From: JAMXLO01 sp963799415
GTDB lineage: Bacteria; Pseudomonadota; Alphaproteobacteria; Acetobacterales; Acetobacteraceae
Length of the DNA stretch: 64,000 nucleotides
NCBI GenBank assembly: GCA_963799415.1
Contig: CAWCXI010000005.1
Location: forward strand, 1 to 64,000
Direction: 5' to 3'
Shown here: piece after piece, positions 1-8,311 of the stretch
How positions within the stretch are numbered: the first letter of the stretch is position 1
How the letters are laid out: every line of letters begins with the position of its first letter
Notes under the pieces: model-generated
Seen by the model: only the letters and a program-made list of their open reading frames with translations
The model's database searches: none
What the model was told of the DNA's origin: nothing
Made by a program: the position numbers and the translations under genes

Positions 1-133
1 GGCAGTGCGCCAATTGCGCGGTGAATGTGGCGCACGCCAGGTCGCGCAGGCTGAAACCGCGTTGGTGCATGGCAACGGTGGCGTTCTGTCGGCCCAGGCG
101 ACGGTGATCCTAGGGACACAGGCGACGCTGTAG
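1..133 (+). CDS. Thiolase family protein, C-terminal fragment (cut by window edge)
   Basis: Reading from base 2, an open frame of 43 codons runs to a TAG at 131-133. It contains the sequence VHGNGG followed by VLSAQATVILG, which is the usual C-terminal end of thiolase / acetyl-CoA acetyltransferase-like proteins of the SCP2 type; the Cys of the GECG stretch and the HGNGG motif are in the expected order. Only the last part of the protein is present because the gene begins before the window. It would act in thiolytic or condensation chemistry on acyl-CoA thioesters; the precise substrate cannot be read from this piece. Confidence 0.7.
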   Translation, partial: AVRQLRGECGARQVAQAETALVHGNGGVLSAQATVILGTQATL

Positions 134-412
134 CGTTCGCTTCCAGACTTCGCGCGCGGTCTCGACGACCAATCGTAATTTCCGCCAGAGCACGCGTCGT
201 CGTATTCCGGAAAGAACCCAGCAACCGCGAGCCGCTAAAGCGCCGGTTCGGCCACGGAGTCATATGCCCCGGAGCTGAAGGCTTCGGTGTCGGATGAGCG
301 AGTAGCCACCAATAGAACGGTCTCAATTGCAACCCTGGGCCATGTGATGCAGTTCATCGATTTGGCCCCCAAATGCTGACACTCCTGCGAACACCAGCAA
401 GGAGATCTCCCA

Positions 413-763
413 ATGTTCAAAGGTAAGGCTGATCTAGACGATCCGGAGACCAATGCATTCGTTGCGACCTTCACTGAGACGTGCGAGCGGGGAGGCGCCC
501 ATGCCAAGGTTGTCCTAAGAACTGCGATGACGCTCACCGGCACTGAGCGGCTAGCGATCTACAGCACCATCAAGAATGAAGAGGTCATCGCCGTCACTGC
601 GAAGGAAGGTGGGACGATGGAGGTCCGCGAATTCAGCGGGACGAGTTCCCTCGGCTGTCTCCCCGACAAAACAGACATCACCCTGACGCGAAGCCCGGGC
701 GGCCCACTCGGCACGTTACTGATCGTGCTCGGCAAGGGAACCATCCACAAGGAACACCATTAG
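413..763 (+). CDS. Hypothetical protein, 116 aa
   Basis: A 116-residue protein preceded by a good ribosome-binding site (AAGGAG about 9 bases before the ATG). It has no signal peptide, no membrane segment and no motif I recognise; it is mixed acidic/basic and probably cytoplasmic. Most of it reads like a small alpha/beta fold with a Gly/Pro-rich segment near residues 90-105. It stands alone between the thiolase end and the convergent MFS gene, with about 280 bases upstream in which I see no gene. An overlapping open frame on the other strand (235-543) is less convincing because it lacks a ribosome-binding site. Function unknown. Confidence 0.5.
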   Translation: MFKGKADLDDPETNAFVATFTETCERGGAHAKVVLRTAMTLTGTERLAIYSTIKNEEVIAVTAKEGGTMEVREFSGTSSLGCLPDKTDITLTRSPGGPLGTLLIVLGKGTIHKEHH

Positions 764-912
764 CGCAGGACTGCTGGCCGGCGGCGGACCGAATTACCGC
801 AAGGGTTCATGACAGGGCCTTACAGTCCGTCGCCAGTCATCTACAAACAGAGCCAAACGCTGTCCGAGAATACGCAGAGGCTGGTGGCGCTGGTCGGGAT
901 AGACACTCGTGG

Positions 913-2145
913 TCACGCAGCGACCACGTGCCGTGCCCCACGTGTCAACAGAGCCAGAACAATGCAGGCGTTGAGCAGGTTCCACAACGCGCCGTTGGCG
1001 AATGCCGCGCGATACGAACCGGTGGCATCGAAGATCACGCCTGAGAACCAGCCGCCGAACGCCATGCCGAGCAGCGTCGCCATGATCACCACGCCGAATT
1101 GCATGCCGGCCTCACGCGCCGGGAGGTATTCGCGGATCACGATCGCGTAGCTCGGCACGATACCGCCCTGCACCAGGCCGAACAGCGCGGAGATGGCGTA
1201 GAGCGAACCGAGGCCGCTGAAGCCCAAATACAACAGCAGAGCCAGCATCTGTCCGATCGAACCGAGCAGCAGTGTCGGCAGTCCACCGATCCGATCGGCG
1301 ACGAACCCGGAACCGACGCGGCTGATGATGCCGAGACCCAGCATCAGCGACAGCATCTCGGTCCCGTGCGTGACGCCATAACCGAGATCGCCGCAATAGG
1401 CAACAATGTGTACCTGCGGCATCGACATCGCGACACAGCAGCAGAAACCGGCAACGGACAGCGCGATCTGCAGCGTGGCGGGCGAGACGCCAAGTGAGGC
1501 CTGCGACGATGTAGTGCGATGTGTTGTTGCCTGTGGCGCGGGCGACCGGCGACGCAGCATAAGCGCGAGCGGTATCATCGTAACGGCGCACACGATGCCG
1601 ATGCCGAGATGGGTTTGCCGCCAGCCGACCGTCTGAACAAAGTGCTGCACCAGCGGCGGCCAGATTGTGCCGGCGAGATAATTGCCTGACGCGGCGATCG
1701 CCACAGCGATGCCGCGTCGTCGCGTGAACCAATGCGACACGTCGGTGACGATTGGGCCGAACGATGCCGCGCCTCCGAGCAGCGCGATCAGCAGTCCGTG
1801 CGCCAAGGCGAACTGCCAGAGGCTGGTCGCATAGGCGGCGGCGACATATCCCAGACTTAGCGCCACCGCGCCGATCAGTGCCGGCAGCATGATGCCCGAC
1901 CGGTCTGCCACCCGCCCGATTGCCACGCCGCCCACAGCGAAGCCGATCATGGTCAGCGTATAGGGCAGCGACGCGGTCGCGCGATCCACCCCGAATTCGG
2001 CCTGCACCGCGGGTAGCACGACCACGACGGACCACAGGCTGATGCCCCCGATGGTGCTGAGCGCCGTGCAGATGCCGAGGCGGAGCCATGCATAGGCGGA
2101 CTCCGTGCCCGCGTTCGTCGTCACGGTTGTTCCTTCCGGGTTCAT
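913..2145 (-). CDS. MFS transporter
   Basis: A 410-residue integral membrane protein with about twelve hydrophobic segments, the size expected for a major facilitator. After the first two helices there is a GRVADRSG loop, the typical MFS signature between TM2 and TM3, and a related GFVADRIGG loop in the second half, showing the two-fold repeat. The middle loop holds a basic stretch (LMLRRRSPAPQ). The family includes monocarboxylate and oxalate/formate-type carriers, but the substrate cannot be assigned from sequence. It is a single gene transcribed away from the small Gly-rich secreted protein at 2337. Confidence 0.85.
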   Translation of the reverse strand: MNPEGTTVTTNAGTESAYAWLRLGICTALSTIGGISLWSVVVVLPAVQAEFGVDRATASLPYTLTMIGFAVGGVAIGRVADRSGIMLPALIGAVALSLGYVAAAYATSLWQFALAHGLLIALLGGAASFGPIVTDVSHWFTRRRGIAVAIAASGNYLAGTIWPPLVQHFVQTVGWRQTHLGIGIVCAVTMIPLALMLRRRSPAPQATTHRTTSSQASLGVSPATLQIALSVAGFCCCVAMSMPQVHIVAYCGDLGYGVTHGTEMLSLMLGLGIISRVGSGFVADRIGGLPTLLLGSIGQMLALLLYLGFSGLGSLYAISALFGLVQGGIVPSYAIVIREYLPAREAGMQFGVVIMATLLGMAFGGWFSGVIFDATGSYRAAFANGALWNLLNACIVLALLTRGARHVVAA

Positions 2146-2336
2146 CTTGTCGTTGCGCGCGGTAAGCTACGTGACGGCGGTCTCACCTGCCGCCGTCCAT
2201 TCGCGGCACAACCACGCGTACCACTGCCCTGTTCTGCCGAGGCGGAAAGTTCCGCAGGCCGAACCGCATCCGACTTCATGCGTTTCAGGGGTGCGGTATC
2301 GGCGCGTCGCCGGTGCCAAACGCGAGAGGTGACACT

Positions 2337-2588
2337 ATGCGTTTGATCGCAGGAGCAGCGTTGCTAGGCCTGATTGTGACCGCCAGTGCGGCTGGGCCGG
2401 CACAAGCCGAAGGGTGCCTCAAGGGCGCCGCGGTTGGCGGGGTAGCGGGACACGTGGCCGGCCACCACGCCGTGTTGGGGTCAGCGGCCGGCTGTGCCGT
2501 GGGACACCATGAAGCAGCCAAGCGCGACCGGGCTCAACAGGCGCAAAGCAGTGGCGACCGCAGCGACGCAACAGAACCGCATCACTGA
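2337..2588 (+). CDS. Small exported Gly/His-rich protein
   Basis: An 83-residue protein if started at the ATG at 2337, which follows a GAGAGGTGA ribosome-binding site; an earlier in-frame start at 2313 would spoil the signal peptide. Residues 1-24 form a classical signal peptide ending in AQA. The mature part has a short Gly/Ala/Val zipper (GAAVGGVAGHVAGHH, then GSAAGCAVGHH) of the type found in small periplasmic or outer-membrane-associated glycine-zipper proteins, followed by a polar tail. Its role is unknown. Confidence 0.6.
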   Translation: MRLIAGAALLGLIVTASAAGPAQAEGCLKGAAVGGVAGHVAGHHAVLGSAAGCAVGHHEAAKRDRAQQAQSSGDRSDATEPHH

Positions 2589-2596
2589 TCAGTGCC

Positions 2597-2628
2597 GCCG
2601 GCGGGATTGCGACCGCAGTCCCACCGGC
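2597..2628. terminator. Hairpin between convergent genes
   Basis: GCCGGCGGGA (2597-2606) pairs with TCCCACCGGC (2619-2628), with one non-Watson-Crick position, around a 12-base loop. It lies in the 46 bases between the ends of two convergent genes and could serve as a shared terminator. There is no T-tract on either side, so intrinsic termination is not proved. Confidence 0.35.
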
Positions 2629-2634
2629 GCCAGG

Positions 2635-3195
2635 TCACGCGCTGTGCAACAGCGCCCAGACGTCGCGCAGAGGCATCACGAAATCGGCGGCTGAGATGAT
2701 ATGGGCGTCGCTTGCTGATACGAGCTTGAGGCGCACATAAAGGGTGTCGGAGCCTGCGGCGTACGTGCCGGTCACGATAGCGGCAGCACTGGGAGCGGGC
2801 ATAAGCGCGTGCCGGTTTCGTGAGAGAAGAAACTCGTCCTCGCCTCGATTGAAATTGATCGCACTGCGCAGTCGGAGTTCAGAGGCAGAGTGGCCATCCT
2901 GCACGACACGCGTGCGGATCATATCGGACACAATGTTCCCTAGTGCCGAACTCGTCTCCAAATGCTGAGCGTCCGAGATCGAAGCAACAATGAGCGGGGT
3001 GTCGGTTGTCACGCTCGGTGCTGACGCGAGCATCAGATCGACGGCACGATATGTCAGGGAGCCAAGACCACCTCGCATGTATGGCGATGGGCCTTCAGTG
3101 ATCGAACTGGTCGCCGGCCCTGGAGGGTCGACACAACCAGCCAGAGCTAGACTGAGTGACCCGACAAAAGCGCAACGGCGAATAGTGTTCTTCAT
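2635..3195 (-). CDS. FlgO-domain-like outer-membrane lipoprotein
   Basis: The start at 3195 (MKNTIRRC) gives a 186-residue protein with a lipoprotein signal whose lipobox is LALAGC. The mature region (TYRAVDLML, then PLIVASISDAQHLETSSALGNIVSDMI, and later the VTGTYAAG and VRLKLVSASDAHIISAADF stretches) matches the FlgO domain: a nucleotide-fold-like domain with a conserved TSxLGxxxSDxI segment and a final I/V-xSA-DF. FlgO proteins were described as outer-membrane lipoproteins linked to flagella, but many occur with no flagellar genes, as here. The neighbouring lipoprotein at 3309 is read in the same direction, 113 bases upstream. Confidence 0.7.
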   Translation of the reverse strand: MKNTIRRCAFVGSLSLALAGCVDPPGPATSSITEGPSPYMRGGLGSLTYRAVDLMLASAPSVTTDTPLIVASISDAQHLETSSALGNIVSDMIRTRVVQDGHSASELRLRSAINFNRGEDEFLLSRNRHALMPAPSAAAIVTGTYAAGSDTLYVRLKLVSASDAHIISAADFVMPLRDVWALLHSA

Positions 3196-3308
3196 GCCAC
3201 AACTCGCTGCATTATGGGTCATACCGAACGGTACGCAGGCGGAGTGGTCTGCCACTGCTCCACGACGAAATTGGGCTCACGCTGACTTCCTTCGTATAGA
3301 GCGGGATG

Positions 3309-3959
3309 TCAGGCGATCGGAATATAAACCGGCTCCTGAAGCTTCATCACAACGCGGTCGTTGGTGACAATCGGAGCTTGCCACACCGCCTCGGCATTCA
3401 TGGTCGGCGTCATTGCAACAAGGCCATCGGCGAGCACGCCAACGCTCAGCGCAGTGAACGCTCCCGCACCGACGGCTGTCCAAGTGGACATTGGCATAGA
3501 TGCCCCAATGACGATGGGAGGAATAGCCAGCAGTCCTAGCGTGGCACCAAGTAGTCCTGGCGGTTTGTCGCGCGGCCCCCATCGGATGAAGTTGACATCC
3601 AGATTGACCACCGTTGCGCCGTCCGAGGAACGGGCCACCGGACCGCCCCTCCGCAGGATGTCTGCCTCCAACTCGTCAGCCACATGTCGGATGAATGCCG
3701 AGTTGATTGCTTGCGGATGGATAAAGACAGCCTTTGGCGGCGGCATATTCACGGCTTGCGGTTGTTCGGTCGGGTAAGGCGGCACCAGAGATCGCGCAGC
3801 CATCTCGGAAGAAATACTGTAAGCCACATCATTCCAGTCACGCACGGTATTTTCGCTGCTTTGGAATGCTGGCGCCTTCAGCGTAACTGCGGGTTGGTTG
3901 CAGCCGGCAATCAGGCAGGTAACAGACACAGTCAACCAATGAATGGTATGGTGTCGCAT
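3309..3959 (-). CDS. Putative lipoprotein of unknown function
   Basis: Start chosen at 3959 (MRHHTIHW) because it is preceded by AGGGAG and creates a lipoprotein signal with lipobox LIAGC; longer in-frame starts have no such signal. The 216-residue protein has a polar domain (residues about 30-130) and a hydrophobic Gly/Ala/Pro-rich stretch (LLGATLGLLAIPPIVIGASMP and the following GAGAFTALSVGVLADG) that may be one or two membrane segments. I do not recognise the family. It is co-directional with, and upstream of, the FlgO-like lipoprotein, so the two may be co-transcribed. Confidence 0.6.
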   Translation of the reverse strand: MRHHTIHWLTVSVTCLIAGCNQPAVTLKAPAFQSSENTVRDWNDVAYSISSEMAARSLVPPYPTEQPQAVNMPPPKAVFIHPQAINSAFIRHVADELEADILRRGGPVARSSDGATVVNLDVNFIRWGPRDKPPGLLGATLGLLAIPPIVIGASMPMSTWTAVGAGAFTALSVGVLADGLVAMTPTMNAEAVWQAPIVTNDRVVMKLQEPVYIPIA

Positions 3960-4293
3960 TTCGCTCCCTAACCCTAATCGACCGATCGAACCGGGCAGTC
4001 GAAGCATTGAGCGGGATTGTATTTTGTCTGGCCGAAGTCCGTGTTCATAAAAGTGCCGCCGCGGTGAATATTCCGTTAACGCCTCAGGCAACCCAGACCT
4101 GTAAGTCCGGGTGCGCAAACTGCCGGGTATCACGAACTCGGCTGATCGGCATGGATCTGAACATCATTGCATTGATGGGCATGACAAGCGACAGCGGCCG
4201 ACCCGTGAAGAATGGGGCAAATCATGATCCATCATTGACACGTCGACTTCCAGGCGTTCGGATACGGTCCGCGCCAGACGAAAGCCTTCCGCC

Positions 4294-4599
4294 ATGACTG
4301 ACACCAATACCAAGCCCAGGATCAAGGACGAGATCAAAATCGAACGTCCTCGTTTGCATAAAGTCATCCTGGTCAACGATGATTTCACGCCGCGAGAGTT
4401 TGTCGTCACGGTTCTGAAGGCGGAATTTCACATGACCGAGGATCAAGCGCTACGAGTGATGATGACCGCTCATCGGCGCGGCGCGTGTGTCGTCGCGGTC
4501 TATACGAAGGATGTGGCGGAGGGCAAGGCAAGCAATGCGACGGATGCCGGTCGCAGCAAGGGCTATCCGCTGTTGTTCACGACCGAGCCCGAGGAATAA
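4294..4599 (+). CDS. clpS: ATP-dependent Clp protease adaptor ClpS
   Basis: A 101-residue protein with the ClpS core: HKVILVNDDFTPREFV near residues 22-37 (the NDD(F/Y)TP loop that helps bind N-degron side chains), the MTEDQA helix, and HRRGACVVAVYTKDVAE, in which the H and adjacent residues line the N-end-rule pocket. ClpS binds the N-domain of ClpA and delivers substrates with destabilising N-terminal residues to ClpAP. No clpA lies within the window. The gene is alone, divergent from the lipoprotein pair. Confidence 0.95.
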   Translation: MTDTNTKPRIKDEIKIERPRLHKVILVNDDFTPREFVVTVLKAEFHMTEDQALRVMMTAHRRGACVVAVYTKDVAEGKASNATDAGRSKGYPLLFTTEPEE

Positions 4600-4612
4600 G
4601 GCTCTGTCGAGC

Positions 4613-5395
4613 CTAATGCGCCGCCTCCAACCACTGGGGCACACGAGCCAGCGCATCCTCTCGTGCGGGCTCGTTGGTGCCGACATGCGCACGGCCGCCC
4701 ACCGCAGTTGCCGCGCCGTCTCGTAAATGGACCGGCCGGCTTGGCACGTCGAAATCATGGTACGCGCCGGGATAGGCGACGAAAGTGATCTCTTTTGGAA
4801 ATCGGGATGCGAGTGCGTGACAAGGCGACGCGGGTGTCCAGTCGTCATCCTCGCCCATCAGGATCATCAGGGGCGCAGCCGGCTTCCAGTTGGGGTCTTC
4901 GTTCTTCGTCGGACACCCAGGATAGAACGCCACGAACCGCTCGAACAAACCGTGAGGCAGACCGTCCGCAGCGCGCGCAGTCTCAAGCACGGTGCTCCCT
5001 CCATTCGACCATCCAATCAGATCGATGGCGCCTGACGGCGTTTGCGGCTGGCCTCTCAGCCATTGGGCTGCGTCGATCGCGTCCAGGCGGCGCAACCCCC
5101 ACGATGTCACCTCGCGGTCCTTCGTGCCGCATTGCGAGCCCAGTCCGCGCGAGCCGAAGCTATCCGGCAGGAGAACAATGTGACCGGCCTGGACCAATGC
5201 CACGGCCCACTGACCGTCGCGGGAAGGGAAGGGGCCTCCGCAGCCATGGAGCGCCACGATAGAAGGCGGCTTCGGCGTCTCCGGCATCACCAGCACGGCA
5301 TCGAGGCTAACGCCGTTCGAGCCCGCAACGGTCACCGGCTCAACGTGGACAGTGGCGGCTTGCAAATACGCGAGGAGAGCCAGAAACGCCTTCAT
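4613..5395 (-). CDS. Dienelactone hydrolase family protein
   Basis: A 260-residue alpha/beta hydrolase. The nucleophile elbow is GWSNGG with Ser130; an oxyanion-region HGCGG sits at residues 50-54; the acidic triad member is in GEDDDWTP and the His in AYHDFD. The order and spacing match dienelactone-hydrolase-like proteins. A short hydrophobic N-terminus (MKAFLALLAYLQAA) may be a signal peptide, so it may be periplasmic. The gene converges on clpS with only 13 bases between stops. Substrate unknown. Confidence 0.8.
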   Translation of the reverse strand: MKAFLALLAYLQAATVHVEPVTVAGSNGVSLDAVLVMPETPKPPSIVALHGCGGPFPSRDGQWAVALVQAGHIVLLPDSFGSRGLGSQCGTKDREVTSWGLRRLDAIDAAQWLRGQPQTPSGAIDLIGWSNGGSTVLETARAADGLPHGLFERFVAFYPGCPTKNEDPNWKPAAPLMILMGEDDDWTPASPCHALASRFPKEITFVAYPGAYHDFDVPSRPVHLRDGAATAVGGRAHVGTNEPAREDALARVPQWLEAAH

Positions 5396-6270
5396 GTTCT
5401 GTCTCGCTATGCAGTCGTGTCTAGGCCAACATGACGTATGCTGCAGGGACTGTCGTCAGGTTGCAAGCGGCTGGGTGGCCGCCCGAAATGCCAATCCAGT
5501 CGCCAGCCTCACGTCTCCGCTGCGTCGATCGCGAGCTTTGTGGAGATCGTCTAGTGCCGGACAGTCTATGCAAGGGCTCTGATCCCGGTGACCCGAATGG
5601 TCTCGCATGCGATGCGCGAGGCTGGCTGGTGCTCGCAATGCGGAACTTGTCTCCAGGCAGCAAAAATAGCCGAACAGCCGAAACCATGCACATCGCGGCC
5701 GCGCGGCGGCTCAACAGGTGGCGATCAGCCACCGCAGCCCAGGATTTTGTCATGCTCAGCAGGGTAATATTTAGCGTGCCCACTTGTAGAAATGCGACGC
5801 CCGCGGATAGCGGGAGGATGTATATGCCGATCCTGAGAAATCCTGCGCTTGATAGAACGTCGACAGCAGCGTCGAAGGGCGAGGATAGAGTCGCCCAACG
5901 CCGAACCGATGCCGAAGCCAAGCCGCCATCCGAGATCGGCTCATTGGATGCGACCCGTCCTGAGGGCGTCCTCCCTGTCGTTTTCCTGCCATGGGGATCG
6001 TAGACGCTGCCACTGCCTGGATGATGGAGTTCGTCGCTCGTGTCGCCGAGCTAATAACCCAATGAGCAAGCGTTGAGCTCAACTGGAGCAGGGGGAGATC
6101 TGTTGCGGTGCTCTTTGTCAAAGTTGAGCGCAGGCTGCTGTTCTGTTCGATTACGGTAGGGCACGCGAGAGAGGCCCGTGTTTCGTCTCAGTTAGCGGCG
6201 TCGAGGGCGTGGCCTCGCAGCTACTCGATCTGCGATCAGGCAACGCCGACAATGTCGAGGGCCGGCACCG
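5396..6270. other. Long stretch without a supportable gene
   Basis: About 875 bases between the hydrolase and the NTF2-like remnant. Open frames exist on both strands (for example 5431-6003 plus and 5421-5921 minus), but they overlap each other, have no ribosome-binding sites, unusual composition, and no recognisable motif. With two broken genes immediately to the right, this may be eroded coding DNA. No repeats or RNA genes are evident. Confidence 0.4.
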
Positions 6271-6731
6271 TCAAAGTTTGGTGGACGCCCGTGACAGAAG
6301 TTTCCAGTCTGCACCTTGTTTTGCCAGTTCATCAGGATGTGAAGGTTGGTAGAGCTTTTCTTCCCATCGGGGATCGCTTCGCTCTCGGCCACCCAATGGA
6401 ACCGCACTATCGCGACATCACCGACCACACGGATCGTGGGATCTTTGTATTCGAGTAGCACGAACTTCGATTTTCCGGCGGTGGCGTTCTTGATGAACGT
6501 CGCCTTGTCCTCGACGTGGGCGTCGGAGTGGCTATAACTCAGCTCCGCCGCGCAGAGCTCATCGAGTGTCTTCGCGCCGGCGGCAATCTGAGCGGAACGA
6601 AATGCTTCGAGACGCTTCGCCACGGCCTCCTCGTCAGCCGTCAGAGCTTCGGCTGCCCTGGTTCCCAGAATACCCACGGCGATGAGGCCTAGCACGGCCG
6701 GTCCGGTCAGATCACGACGACTGATGTTCAT
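6271..6731 (-). pseudogene. NTF2-like (SnoaL/DUF4440-type) exported protein, frameshifted near the C-terminus
   Basis: Start at 6731 (MNISRRDL) gives a Tat-like N-terminus (SRRDLTG followed by a hydrophobic stretch ending in AEA) and a nuclear-transport-factor-2-type domain: EEAVAKRLEAFRSAQ, then LDELCAAELSYSHSDAHVEDKATFI, and a VVGDVAIVRFHW strand. After the strand LHILMNW the annotated frame turns to unrelated sequence. Adding one A to the four-A run (T-run at 6319-6322 on the plus strand) restores WQKQGADWKLLSRASTKL and a TGA at 6271-6273, exactly the usual ending of this family. The uninterrupted frame instead runs on to 6192. Either a recent mutation or a homopolymer consensus error. Confidence 0.65.
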
Positions 6732-6938
6732 ATTGTTTCCTCCGATTGAGCCGGATTGAGCCCTTGTAGTCAGGCTCTGACACATTCGCAGAGCTGAGCC
6801 TGCGCTACCCCTTCGAGGGAGTAAAGTTGGTCACTGACTGCGGACGCGGAACGCCGACGGTCGCGACACCTTGGTTGGGGTCGAAGGACCGAACCCGAGT
6901 TGGCTCGGGTATCGCCACCGTCCGTCGACTCACTCGGC

Positions 6939-7546
6939 ATGAAACTGTTGCCAGGTGTGCTCAGAGCCACGGCTGAGAGCGTGGATGTGATCGGCTTCCT
7001 TGGGCTGGGTGGCCTCTTCACATCCCATATCACAGGCAATTTGGTCGTCCTGGCTGCGCATCTTGCCAACGGCGAGGCCGCGCGGTTGGCGCCGATGCTG
7101 TCGGCTTCGGTATTCATGCTGGTGCTGATATTGGTCAGGCTGCTGACGAGCATTCTTGAGGCTGGCGAAATCGCCGCGTCACGGCCATTTCTGCTGTTGC
7201 ACCATACGCGGTGGCCGCCGGCATGCTCGGTGTTGCCGCGATGGCTGTGCAGAACGCACTCGTGCAGATATCGCTGAAGGGGACACCATCCACGGTGGTA
7301 ATGACAAGCAACGTCACACGTTTCACGAGGGATATGGGTACAGTGTTGTTTGGATGCGACCGCAACGACGGGGTATTTGAGTTCGGTCGGGCAATACATG
7401 CCTGGCCGGCGATCGTTGGTTTTGCCGCTGGCCGCGCTGTCGGCGCGGTTTGCGAGGAGGCATTCGGTCTGCGAGCGCGGGCGCTGCCTGCCGGTTTCGT
7501 GTTGCTTGCAGTCGCGCTGTCGATCCCCGTTAAGGTTGAGCAATGA
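6939..7546 (+). pseudogene. DUF1275 (YoaK-like) membrane protein, frameshifted
   Basis: Two frames together make a DUF1275 protein. The first (from ATG 6939) gives TAESVDVIGFLGLGGLFTSHITGNLVVLAAHL and two more membrane segments up to about 7190. The second frame (from about 7196) gives AAMAVQNALVQISLKG, TSNVTRF and DMGTVLFG, then the final helices. The GNLV and QNAL motifs are typical of the family, whose members are predicted multi-pass inner-membrane proteins of unknown function. The join near 7190-7205 is out of frame and appears to lack a few residues, so this is more than a simple base miscall. Confidence 0.7.
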
Positions 7547-7610
7547 TGTGTTGCGCATGCGCGTGGCCCCAAGCCCACCTGGCCTCTGGTCATCGCTCGC
7601 TCCAAATGGC

Positions 7611-8072
7611 TCAGGACTTCGCGTGCTGCGCCGACCGCAATTTCATCATGTGAAGCAGATGCACACGAGACTGGAATGCACTCACCATGCGGGTGGCGGC
7701 CTCGTGAAACATTCCGTTGGCCACGTGGTCCAGCAGGTGCTGCTTGAACTGAAAATCAATCATGAAGTCGACGCGGGTGTTGCTCCCGAATGGCGTGAAT
7801 GTCCACGCATTGGTGAGATGCTCCAGCGGGCCTTCGGTGGCGTGCACCAAAAGCTGTCGCGGCCGATCCAGCGTGATCTGGCTGGTGAAGCTTTCCTGGA
7901 AGGGGCCGAAGCCGATGACGAGGTCAGCAAGGATTTCTCTTGGGTTTTCGTGGCGGACCCGCGCACCGGTGCACCACGGCACGAACGACGGGTAGTCGCG
8001 TACATCCGCCACAACCGCGAACAGTTCGTCCGCCACGTAAGGAAGCGTAGCCTGCTCGGCATGATGTGGCAT
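7611..8072 (-). CDS. Type II toxin-like RatA / coenzyme Q-binding START-domain protein
   Basis: A 153-residue protein of the polyketide-cyclase/START fold. It starts with LPYVADELFAVVADVRDYPSFVPWC, the hallmark of the COQ10/RatA group, and continues with EILADLVIGFGPFQESFTSQI and a terminal helix (FHEAATRMVSAFQSR). Mitochondrial Coq10 binds ubiquinone and supports respiration; the E. coli member RatA has also been reported to interfere with 70S assembly. In alphaproteobacteria the coenzyme-Q role is the more likely. It is a single gene, preceded by 240 bases without features. Confidence 0.85.
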   Translation of the reverse strand: MPHHAEQATLPYVADELFAVVADVRDYPSFVPWCTGARVRHENPREILADLVIGFGPFQESFTSQITLDRPRQLLVHATEGPLEHLTNAWTFTPFGSNTRVDFMIDFQFKQHLLDHVANGMFHEAATRMVSAFQSRVHLLHMMKLRSAQHAKS

Positions 8073-8311
8073 GTTGCCTCCTCGAGCTCGCGGCAGCCAA
8101 GGTCGCCGATGCAGTGAGGATACACCTTTTGGTCGCTATGTGGCATAGGGTGCGCGGCAGCCGGACGCTCACGGGTCGGCGATCAGCCCGCGCCCACTCG
8201 GACTGCATCACCGGCACAAGTGTTCTGATCCGGAGGTTGCTGGGCACATTGGGCCTGAACCCGAGTGTGCGCTGACAGAAGCGAGCAATGGAGGCGTGGT
8301 CGCTTACTAAG

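Noticed and set aside
5421..6003. Overlapping open frames on both strands between the hydrolase and the NTF2-like remnant
   Set aside because: No recognisable domain, no ribosome-binding site, and mutual overlap; treated as non-coding or eroded DNA.
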